Under the pieces are notes generated by a model. The model saw nothing but the letters and a program-made list of their open reading frames with translations. It was not told where the DNA came from and ran no database searches. A DNA stretch of 38,557 bases from JAWLCA01 sp050485905 (lineage in GTDB: Bacteria > Pseudomonadota > Alphaproteobacteria > Rhodobacterales > Rhodobacteraceae): the NCBI GenBank assembly GCA_050485905.1, contig JBJHCH010000024.1, positions 1 through 38,557 of the forward strand, read 5' to 3'. Positions 8,391 through 14,936 of this stretch are shown one piece after another. The stretch's first letter is position 1. Each line of letters starts with the position of its first letter. A program made the position numbers and the translations under genes.

Positions 8391-10394
8391 TCAGTCGTCG
8401 CGGTAATCTTCTGCCGTGCGGGGGCGGCGTAGGGTGTCGTCATGTGGATCGAACCCCTCGTTCACCACTGCCTCGACCCGGCAATCCTCGCACAGGGTCA
8501 GCACCCGCAGCCGCGCCTCGCCCTCAGTGCCAGAGAACATCCAGTGCCCCGACAGCTTTTCGGTGACGCGTGCGATCGAGGATTTGGTGCCGAACGCCTT
8601 GCCGCAACCGGCGCAGTTGAAGGGCTCTTCTTCCTTCAGGATGCGCTTCGGGTGGTCCCAGGCGTCAAGATCGATCCGGGGCGACAGGGTGATCGCCTCT
8701 TCGGGGCAGGTCGCCGCGCAGAGGCCGCACTGCACGCAGGCGGTTTCGGTGAAGCGCAGCATCGGCAGATCGGGATTGTCCGTCAGCGCGCCGGTGGGGC
8801 AGACCCCGACGCAGGCATGGCAGAGCGTGCAGGCGCCGGTGTCCAGCACAACCGCACCGAACGGTGCCCCCACTGGCAGCGGGATTTCACTCTGCGGGGC
8901 CGGCGCATGCCGGACCATTTCCGCGACCGACAGCGTCAGCAATCCGCGCTTGTCGTTCGGTGGCAGGAAGGCCGCGCGACTGCCCGACTGCGGTATCGGG
9001 GTCGGGAGTTCGGCAAGCAGCGCCTCGGGATCGTCGGTCTGGATCAGAGCGGCGGTATCGTGACGGTGGCCTGTCGCCGACAGGATTTCCTGCAGCAACC
9101 GGATCGTCTGGTGCAGGCCGGCGATGTCGTGCGCCGGGCGCGCCCGGGTCAGGATGCGCACGGCGCCCGCGCCGTAGGCCAGCGCACTGGCAATCGCTTC
9201 CGGCGCAACCTGCGTCGCCTCGTTCACCGCCATTGGCACGACATGGGCGGGCAGGCCGGTGCCGAACCGCGCGACCGCTTCGATCAGCGGTGTTCCGTGA
9301 TCAGTGTCATGGAACAGGATCAGTGGCTTGTGCGGCGATCCTGCGGCGTTCCAAGCCGCGAGCGCCGCGCGCAACTTGCGGGCAAGCGTTGCGACATCGG
9401 GCATTGCGTAGCTCGCCGCGCCCGTTGGACAGGCGGCGGCGCATTGCCCGCAACCGGCGCAGATCGCCGGATCGATCATCACACTGTCGCCCGCGGGCGT
9501 GATGGCTGAGGCAGGGCAGAGGTCGAGGCAGCGCGTGCAGCCGACCTTGCGATTGCGGGAATGGGCGCAGAGGTCAAGCGCGAAGTCGATGTAGCGCGGC
9601 TTGTCGAAGGTGCCAACCATCTGGCACGCCTGTCGGACCAGTTCCGCGACGGCAACAACGTCGCGCGGATCCGCCCGCAGGTAGCCGGGGCGCAGCTCGC
9701 CTGCCGCAAAAAGCGACTGGCCGCCCGTCAGGTCCACCACGAGGTCGCAGCGCGACAATGCGCCGTCGCGTGAAGCACCAAACCGCAGCCGGTCGCGTGA
9801 CGAGGGCGTGGGGTCTGCGAAGTCGTCGATCGTCAATTCAAAGGTGCCGAGATGCCCTTCCGCGCGGTTGACGCGCCCCTGAAGCACAGGGAAAGCGGTG
9901 ACCGCGGGCGGTGCAACGTCGGCCCCGGGAAGTAGCAAGACAGTGATGTCTAGCGTCTCCGACAGCTTGCGTGCCGCCTCAACTGCGACGTCATCGCACC
10001 CCAGCACAAGCGCCACGCCGGCGCTTTCAAGGCTGACGACATCGAACCCGGCAGCGGCGACTGCGGACTGCGCGATCAGCGCCGCCATCTTCGCGCCGGC
10101 CTGCGCCGCCTCGTTCGACCAGCCTGCAGTCTCGCGGATGTTTACGAAGGCCAGATCGCCGTCGTAGCCCTCGTCCTCGGCAACCTCGGAGAAAAGCGGA
10201 GCTTCCTGCGTGCAGGTGACCGTGATCGCGTCGTGCTTGCCGAGCGCCTTGCGGAACCGATCCAGTTGCGCCCGGCACAGCTGATGCGCCGCTCCCTGAA
10301 CCGATCCGCAGCCAGCCCGGGTCAGCGCATCGCCGTCGACTGGCATCGTGCCCTCGCATGTGCAGGTCAGGATCAGGCGGTCGGCTGGGGGCAT
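8391..10394 (-). CDS. Multi-cluster 4Fe-4S protein of the formate dehydrogenase locus
   Basis: This 667-residue soluble protein has four ferredoxin-type cysteine groups in two pairs: C276/C286/C289/C293 with C312/C315/C318/C322, and C522/C525/C528/C532 with C553/C556/C559/C563. A C-terminal pair of CxxC motifs (C594/C597 and C635/C638) looks like a zinc ribbon. The N-terminal 120 residues contain further Cys (CTC at 11-13, C40, C61) in a pattern suggesting another metal or redox site. There is no signal peptide, so it should be cytoplasmic. It is divergent from the formate dehydrogenase accessory genes across a 90-base gap. Genes of this type recur beside FDH3-type loci in alphaproteobacteria. 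An electron-transfer or maturation role is inferred; the exact function is unknown. Start ATG has GAGG upstream. Confidence 0.88.
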   Translation of the reverse strand: MPPADRLILTCTCEGTMPVDGDALTRAGCGSVQGAAHQLCRAQLDRFRKALGKHDAITVTCTQEAPLFSEVAEDEGYDGDLAFVNIRETAGWSNEAAQAGAKMAALIAQSAVAAAGFDVVSLESAGVALVLGCDDVAVEAARKLSETLDITVLLLPGADVAPPAVTAFPVLQGRVNRAEGHLGTFELTIDDFADPTPSSRDRLRFGASRDGALSRCDLVVDLTGGQSLFAAGELRPGYLRADPRDVVAVAELVRQACQMVGTFDKPRYIDFALDLCAHSRNRKVGCTRCLDLCPASAITPAGDSVMIDPAICAGCGQCAAACPTGAASYAMPDVATLARKLRAALAAWNAAGSPHKPLILFHDTDHGTPLIEAVARFGTGLPAHVVPMAVNEATQVAPEAIASALAYGAGAVRILTRARPAHDIAGLHQTIRLLQEILSATGHRHDTAALIQTDDPEALLAELPTPIPQSGSRAAFLPPNDKRGLLTLSVAEMVRHAPAPQSEIPLPVGAPFGAVVLDTGACTLCHACVGVCPTGALTDNPDLPMLRFTETACVQCGLCAATCPEEAITLSPRIDLDAWDHPKRILKEEEPFNCAGCGKAFGTKSSIARVTEKLSGHWMFSGTEGEARLRVLTLCEDCRVEAVVNEGFDPHDDTLRRPRTAEDYRDD

Positions 10395-10484
10395 GGAAAC
10401 CTCGGGCTGTGGTCGGCGCCCAGGACTTGCGGCGCCGGTCCGGTGCGATACGTTGGCGGCGGACCCTATCGCGAGGACACTGCC
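10395..10484. promoter_or_regulatory. Divergent promoter region of the formate dehydrogenase accessory genes
   Basis: This 90-base gap separates the minus-strand ferredoxin-like gene from the plus-strand accessory operon and must hold both promoters. A weak plus-strand candidate is TTGCGG (10427-10432) with TACGTT (10449-10454), 16 bases apart. A good ribosome site, GAGGA (10473-10477), precedes the TTG start at 10485. No strong palindrome was seen. Confidence 0.4.
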
Positions 10485-11216
10485 TTGTCACCCATCCCCG
10501 TCCAGACAGCGGACCGGCTGTTCCTTCCACCGCCGTTTACCGAAGTTCGGGTGACTGGGAAGGGTGCCTTCGACGAGGCGATCCGCCGCGCGCCGGCTGA
10601 CGGTGCCGGAACGCTTGTCTGGCGCCTAGAGGGGGCGCTGCTGGAGGTTGCGGTGGTGCTGGAACCGGAGCAACCGCTGGTCGAGGCCCGAATGGCTTTC
10701 TTTGCCGGCATGGCCGCCATCGGTGATGCCCTGTCGGCCCATTGCCCACCGGAGCGTGTCGTGCGGTTCGGATATCCCGATGTCCTGAACTATGACGCGG
10801 CCCGGCTTGGGGGTGGCCGCTTCGCCGTGGCACCCGATGGCGGATCCAATGAAGTGCCCGAGTGGATCGTGTTCGGTGTCGAACTGATTGCGCACAGGGA
10901 CCACCTGCCTGCGCCGGGAGAGTTTCCCGAAAGCACCTCGCTCACCGAAGAGCAGTTCGACGCCGCGCCGTCGATTGTCGAGAGCTTTGCTGCCTACTTG
11001 ATGCTTAATTTCGACCGCTGGACGCATCAGGGTATCCGCGCGATCACGGATCGCTATCTGGAGCGGATTGATCCACCGATGCTCTCCGGCACGCGAGAGA
11101 TCGACGCAGCAGGAGATCTGGTGGAGCGAACGCCATCGGGCGCTGAACGCCGCCTGCCGCTGGCCGAAGGGCTGGCAGCCTGCCGCTGGCGCGGTGATGG
11201 GGGGCCAAAGCTTTGA
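10485..11216 (+). CDS. Biotin/lipoate protein ligase-like protein of the formate dehydrogenase locus
   Basis: This 243-residue protein has the fold signature of biotin/lipoate ligases: the segment VVRFGYPDVLNYDAARLGGG (about residues 92-111) aligns with the KWPND...RKLAGIL motif of BirA-type enzymes. The ligase lysine equivalent to BirA K183 appears to be Arg107 here, and the KWPND lysine is absent. Normal adenylate chemistry is therefore doubtful, and it may bind another cofactor or act as a chaperone. I place the start at TTG 10485, with GAGGA seven bases upstream; the frame is open further upstream, but that part overlaps the divergent gene. Its stop shares bases with the next start (TTGA). 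It is the first gene of the accessory operon. The alignment is by eye. Confidence 0.72.
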   Translation: MSPIPVQTADRLFLPPPFTEVRVTGKGAFDEAIRRAPADGAGTLVWRLEGALLEVAVVLEPEQPLVEARMAFFAGMAAIGDALSAHCPPERVVRFGYPDVLNYDAARLGGGRFAVAPDGGSNEVPEWIVFGVELIAHRDHLPAPGEFPESTSLTEEQFDAAPSIVESFAAYLMLNFDRWTHQGIRAITDRYLERIDPPMLSGTREIDAAGDLVERTPSGAERRLPLAEGLAACRWRGDGGPKL

Positions 11217-11767
11217 TCTGCTTGCCGCGCACTATCCGCCTTGATGCCTCGGATACGGTGGTATTTGCCAGCGCGGCCGCGCCGGGCGAATGGGCGGTCC
11301 CGGGCACCTTTCTGTTCGCTGGCCGCACTCCCGACAGCCTTTCACGGAAAGAGGCAATCGCGTTCCGCTCGGGCTTTCTGGGCATAGACAGTTTTGGACA
11401 CTCGACCTTGGTCGTCGTGACCGAGGTGCGCGAGGACGAGCGCGCGGCGGCCGTCACGGGACTTGCCGCGCAGCTTGTGTCCCGCCTGGGTGCCCCTAGT
11501 GTCGAAGTTGCACGGCCTGCCGCCGAGGAAGAAATCGCGCTGGCCGCAGATCTGTGCGGCGACCACGCCTCGGGCACGCTGGTCGCCCTGCATCGCACCT
11601 GGGAGGACGGGGCGATCCGTGAACGCTACCGCAGCTTGAAGCCGCGCGACGAAACCGCCTTCTCGGCCGGTCATCTGCGCGGCCATGACCGTGCCTTCTT
11701 CATCGTGGAAAGCGACGAGGAGGACCACGCCCCCGTCGACCTTCTAAACCTGCGGGGGAAGCGGTGA
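11213..11767 (+). CDS. DUF6505-like protein of the formate dehydrogenase locus
   Basis: This 184-residue soluble protein is uncharacterised. I recognise it as the family commonly placed between the ligase-like gene and the DUF6352 gene in such loci; the DUF number is from memory. Visible features are ETAFSAGHLRGHDRAFFIVE near the C-terminus and an acidic middle, with no signal peptide, membrane segment or cysteine cluster. The start is a TTG overlapping the previous stop (TTGA), with a G-rich site 10 bases upstream; a second TTG lies three codons on. Its stop overlaps the next gene's GTG start. Tight coupling implies joint action with its neighbours in formate dehydrogenase maturation, which is inference. 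Confidence 0.75.
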   Translation: MICLPRTIRLDASDTVVFASAAAPGEWAVPGTFLFAGRTPDSLSRKEAIAFRSGFLGIDSFGHSTLVVVTEVREDERAAAVTGLAAQLVSRLGAPSVEVARPAAEEEIALAADLCGDHASGTLVALHRTWEDGAIRERYRSLKPRDETAFSAGHLRGHDRAFFIVESDEEDHAPVDLLNLRGKR

Positions 11768-12756
11768 GGGAGTTCTGGGTCGCGTCCGGCCACCAGCTTA
11801 CGCGTCTGGATGCTGCAGGTCGGATGCTGGTGACCGACGAGTTGCTGCTGGCGTGGCTTGCGCGCCCTGAGGTCATTCCGCCAGACGATGCCTGCGCGGC
11901 GGAGCGGGCCTTGCATGCGCGCCTGACAAGCGCGCCGCGCGCACCAGTTGCTGCAGTGCAAATTGATACGATGCGCGATCCGGATGCGCGCGAGAACTGG
12001 CGCTTTCTCATAGCGTTGCGTGACACGCTTCTGGCGGCAGGCACGATTGAGGCGGGCTACGTCGCGCTCGTGCGGAGCGGAGTGCGCCTGCCTATTTTGT
12101 TCTACGATCAACTCGTACAACTGATCTTGCGAAACGCGCTGGATGGCTGCGAGGACGTTGCAACCCTGCGCGCGGCCGAGATGCTGTTTCGCCCTCAGCG
12201 GGGGCACGTACGCGACGGCGCGCTGATTCTGGCTGACGATGAACTGGTACGAGAGATGGAGGCAGAGCAACATGCCTCGCCTCTGACTGCGATGCTCTCG
12301 GGTGGAGTAGAGGCTCTCGATGTGCTTGGCTCCGGCAACGCTTGGACCTACTGGAGCCGGTCTGATGCGCATACGATGGCACTGAATTTTGGCGGTGACA
12401 ACGCGGCGCGGGATGGCCTTGCAGCAGCGATATCGGCCTTTGTCGAACATCTGCTGGGCCATACTGTTCGGGTCACGACGAAGGTCCGGGTCCAAGACGT
12501 TGCGCTGCGTTGGTTCGTTGGCCTTGACGAGGTGGGCACGGCTATCGGCAATACCCTCTGGCGCGGAGAAACGCCGCAGACCGCGCCCGTCGGGTTGTTT
12601 GCGCTGGAATTCTCCGATCCGACTGCAGTTCTGCCAGAGGTACGCGGCCATCCGATCTGGCTCATCCTGGGCATGGGTGCCGATAGCGTGATCCGGATGA
12701 AGCCGCAGAACCTTGTGATGGGACTTCCCTTGGCACCGACGGCCTTGCTGCACTAG
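11764..12756 (+). CDS. DUF6352-like protein of the formate dehydrogenase locus
   Basis: This 330-residue cytoplasmic protein has no assigned function. It begins MREFWVASGHQLTRLD and contains the segments RENWRFLIALRDTLL, LPILFYDQLVQLILRN and LNFGGDNAARDGLA, with a conserved-looking C-terminus (RMKPQNLVMGLPLAPTALLH). No signal peptide or metal motif is apparent. The start is GTG at 11764, overlapping the previous TGA by four bases. The DUF6352 label is from memory of this gene order. Position between accessory genes suggests a role in assembly or cofactor insertion of the dehydrogenase rather than catalysis. Confidence 0.78.
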   Translation: MREFWVASGHQLTRLDAAGRMLVTDELLLAWLARPEVIPPDDACAAERALHARLTSAPRAPVAAVQIDTMRDPDARENWRFLIALRDTLLAAGTIEAGYVALVRSGVRLPILFYDQLVQLILRNALDGCEDVATLRAAEMLFRPQRGHVRDGALILADDELVREMEAEQHASPLTAMLSGGVEALDVLGSGNAWTYWSRSDAHTMALNFGGDNAARDGLAAAISAFVEHLLGHTVRVTTKVRVQDVALRWFVGLDEVGTAIGNTLWRGETPQTAPVGLFALEFSDPTAVLPEVRGHPIWLILGMGADSVIRMKPQNLVMGLPLAPTALLH

Positions 12757-12765
12757 GATCGTATC

Positions 12766-13284
12766 ATGCCGAGGGAGTTGATCAGGGTCGGTGTCCTTGC
12801 AGTCTCGCGCCCGCCTGTAACGCGTTGGGCGGGGCGCGTGCTCAAGCCGCTGTCGGTCGGACCGGAACTTCCGGGCATTGCGACCCGTGTCAGGGTGAGC
12901 GAGCAGGAGGGGATCGAGACATGGTATCTCGGTGCGCACGGCCTACACCTGCACAGCGGTGATACCGGGCATTACAGGGACAATCTGGCAGCCGTGCAGC
13001 CATCGGTATGGGTGGCGCTCCGCGAATCAGGCAAGGCAGAGCACGCCGAGGTCGTACTCGTTACCGCCGATCCATACGAGGGTGAAGCCTTGGCAAGCGA
13101 CCCATCCTTGATGGTCGAGGCGGTGCCGATGACGGCAGAAGTGAAGGCACGACTTGTCGAGTTCATCGCCGCGTATCATGTCGAGATCCCGTTCAAGAAG
13201 CGCCGTCGACGGCCGGTCGATATTGAAGCTGACCCGCGTGGCGCGCGGATTCTGACTGAAGCCGAGAAATGGGGGCGTCGTTGA
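12766..13284 (+). CDS. DUF3305 protein of the formate dehydrogenase locus
   Basis: This 172-residue protein matches the DUF3305 family, which pairs with DUF3306 beside membrane formate dehydrogenases. Segments that fit are VSRPPVTRWAGRVLKPLSV at the N-terminus and VPMTAEVKARLVEFIAAYH followed by the basic stretch KKRRRRP near the C-terminus. It is soluble and likely cytoplasmic. The ATG is nine bases after the previous stop, and its own end overlaps the start region of the DUF3306 gene. Function is unknown; a paired role with DUF3306 in maturation is inferred. Confidence 0.85.
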   Translation: MPRELIRVGVLAVSRPPVTRWAGRVLKPLSVGPELPGIATRVRVSEQEGIETWYLGAHGLHLHSGDTGHYRDNLAAVQPSVWVALRESGKAEHAEVVLVTADPYEGEALASDPSLMVEAVPMTAEVKARLVEFIAAYHVEIPFKKRRRRPVDIEADPRGARILTEAEKWGRR

Positions 13285-13901
13285 GCGGAGAGCAAGGGGA
13301 CGATGGCGGTTTTCTGGGGCGCTGGTCGCGCCGGAAGCGCACTCCAATCGATGACGCCACCCGCGCTGAGACGGAGACAGCCCATTTGGCGCCGGAGCGG
13401 GCAGAGCAGCATGTCGAGGATGCGATCACGCCTGAGGAACTGGCTGCCCTGCCGTCCCTGGAAGAGATTACCGAGGGGACTGACATCAAGCCGTTCCTGC
13501 GACTCGGCGTGCCGCAGGCGATCAAGAACGCGGCGCTGCGTCGCATCTGGATGCTGACGCCGGCCATCCGTGATCATCGTGACCTGGCAGTGGACTATGC
13601 TTGGGACTGGAATACCCCCGGCGGGCTGCCCGGATCCTCTGGTGAGATCGGGACGAAGGGTATCACGGATCTGATCGCGCGCATGGGGAACGGAAGGCAG
13701 GAAGAGGCCGGGGGAGCGGAGCCCGTGGAAGCCGCGACTGAAGCGCGGCGCGATCACGATATCTGGCAGAAGGCAATGTCAGCGAAGGCCGACACACCGC
13801 CAATGCCCGATCCGAATGACGAGGGGGAGGCAACAACTGCACAGCCCCGCGACGCAAAGTTCCATCCCGCCCAACGACACGGCAGCGCCAGACCGGTGTA
13901 A
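13281..13901 (+). CDS. DUF3306 protein of the formate dehydrogenase locus
   Basis: This protein of about 206 residues matches DUF3306: an N-terminal FLGRWSRRK motif, the central segment IKPFLRLGVPQAIKNAALRR, and WMLTPAIRDHRDLAVDYAWDWNT. The C-terminal 70 residues are low complexity and probably disordered. I chose TTG at 13281 because it overlaps the DUF3305 stop (TTGA) and has a G-run a few bases upstream; ATG at 13269 in the same frame is the alternative and adds four residues. It is the last gene before a 135-base gap with a palindrome, so the accessory operon may end here. Function is unknown beyond association with formate dehydrogenase. Confidence 0.83.
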   Translation: MSGEQGDDGGFLGRWSRRKRTPIDDATRAETETAHLAPERAEQHVEDAITPEELAALPSLEEITEGTDIKPFLRLGVPQAIKNAALRRIWMLTPAIRDHRDLAVDYAWDWNTPGGLPGSSGEIGTKGITDLIARMGNGRQEEAGGAEPVEAATEARRDHDIWQKAMSAKADTPPMPDPNDEGEATTAQPRDAKFHPAQRHGSARPV

Positions 13902-13932
13902 CGTCAGGCCGCATAAGGTATATCTGACCTAC

Positions 13933-13944
13933 GATAAATTTATC
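13933..13944. promoter_or_regulatory. 12-bp perfect palindrome upstream of the chaperone gene
   Basis: GATAAATTTATC is a perfect AT-rich palindrome in an otherwise GC-rich region. It lies 92 bases before the TorD-like start, just upstream of a possible -10 box TATGAT (13969-13974). It could be an operator for the structural formate dehydrogenase operon. The regulator is unknown. Confidence 0.4.
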
Positions 13945-14036
13945 CTGTTCGGTTGCATTCTTATCCATTATGATGATGTTGTTACGAAAGTTGGCGGATC
14001 AACCGTCACATGGCCAGCGAGGAGGGGTTTCGCCCC

Positions 14037-14648
14037 ATGACGACAGCCAGCCCGCAGAAGCGCGGGCGAGCCAACGATGATCAGGATCTGCTGCGAAGCC
14101 AGCAGTACGGTTTCCTTTCGCGAATGCTATACAGCGCGCCCGGCGCCGAGCTGATCCAGTCGATTGCCGACATTGCCGGTGATGAAACAGCCCTCGGGCG
14201 GGCCTATTCGGCGCTTGCGGTTCGAGCCAAGGCTGCTACGCCCAAGTCCGTCGAAAAAGAGTTCTTCGAACTTTTCATCGGCGTGGGGCGAGGCGAGTTG
14301 CTGCCCTATGCCTCGTTCTATCAGACAGGCTTCCTGAACGAGCGTCCGCTCGCAGAGGTTCGCGTCGATCTGGCGCGGTTGGGGCTTTTGCGCGCCGAGG
14401 GGCGCCACGAACCCGAGGATCACGTCGCGACACTGTTCGAGGTCATGGCAGAACTTGCAGCGGGGCGTGTTGATCCTGCCAACGGGGTGGACGGCGACAG
14501 GTTCTTTGCCCGTCACATCGCTCCTTGGGCAGTTCAGTTTTTCGATGATCTGGCGATCGCGCCGAGCGCAGACTTCTACCGGCCCCTTGCGGATGTCGGT
14601 CGGATTTTCATGGAGATCGAGTTGCGTGCAATGACGTTGTCGAACTAG
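14037..14648 (+). CDS. TorD/DmsD-family molybdoenzyme chaperone
   Basis: This 203-residue cytoplasmic protein belongs to the TorD family of chaperones, which bind the Tat signal of a molybdoenzyme and hold it until the cofactor is inserted. Diagnostic parts are YASFYQTGFLNERPLAEVR and the later EPEDHVATLFEVMAELA, with an all-helical character. The frame is open to 14010, but I choose ATG 14037 because GAGGAGGGG lies nine bases upstream. It precedes the small Tat protein and the catalytic subunit, so the client is most likely the formate dehydrogenase alpha subunit. Confidence 0.9.
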   Translation: MTTASPQKRGRANDDQDLLRSQQYGFLSRMLYSAPGAELIQSIADIAGDETALGRAYSALAVRAKAATPKSVEKEFFELFIGVGRGELLPYASFYQTGFLNERPLAEVRVDLARLGLLRAEGRHEPEDHVATLFEVMAELAAGRVDPANGVDGDRFFARHIAPWAVQFFDDLAIAPSADFYRPLADVGRIFMEIELRAMTLSN

Positions 14649-14675
14649 CGCGCGCGGCTTTTGGGAATGTAACGG

Positions 14676-14690
14676 CCGGGCGACGCCCGG
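14676..14690 (+). other. Intercistronic hairpin before the structural genes
   Basis: CCGGGC (14676-14681) and GCCCGG (14685-14690) pair around a three-base loop. There is no T-run, so it is not a normal terminator. It sits between the chaperone gene and the structural genes, immediately upstream of the ribosome site GGGAGGAAAGG, and could set mRNA stability or partial read-through. Confidence 0.4.
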
Positions 14691-14708
14691 ATGAACGGGA
14701 GGAAAGGC

Positions 14709-14933
14709 ATGGCACGGAACCAGTCGGAACACCGCAATATCGTGGCGGGCGGGATCGGGCGCAGGGGCTTCTTTGGCGCGGCGCTTGGCGCGGCCTCGGC
14801 GGCGGCTCTGACCGCGGGCGGCGCACGCCCCTCGTTGGCTCAGTCCGGCGACGAGCGCACCCGCGCGCGGTATCAGGAAACCGAGCATGTGCTGAAATTC
14901 TACGAAACCAACCGCTACTACAGGGGGGAATGA
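14709..14933 (+). CDS. Small Tat-signal protein of the formate dehydrogenase locus
   Basis: This 74-residue protein matches the formate dehydrogenase region TAT target family. The twin-arginine signal is GRRGFFGAALGAAS (about residues 18-31), followed by a hydrophobic stretch ending near PSLAQS, then a short mature part rich in charged and aromatic residues (HVLKFYETNRYYRGE). It should be exported folded, perhaps bound to the large subunit as a small accessory chain. ATG 14709 is chosen because GGGAGGAAAGG precedes it; ATG 14691 would lie within the leader. It is three bases before the alpha-subunit gene. Confidence 0.85.
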   Translation: MARNQSEHRNIVAGGIGRRGFFGAALGAASAAALTAGGARPSLAQSGDERTRARYQETEHVLKFYETNRYYRGE

Positions 14934-14936
14934 TCG

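Noticed and set aside
13816..14040. 74-residue plus-strand frame spanning the DUF3306-torD gap
   Set aside because: It has no ribosome site, overlaps DUF3306 in another frame and covers the palindrome; it is unlikely to be coding.
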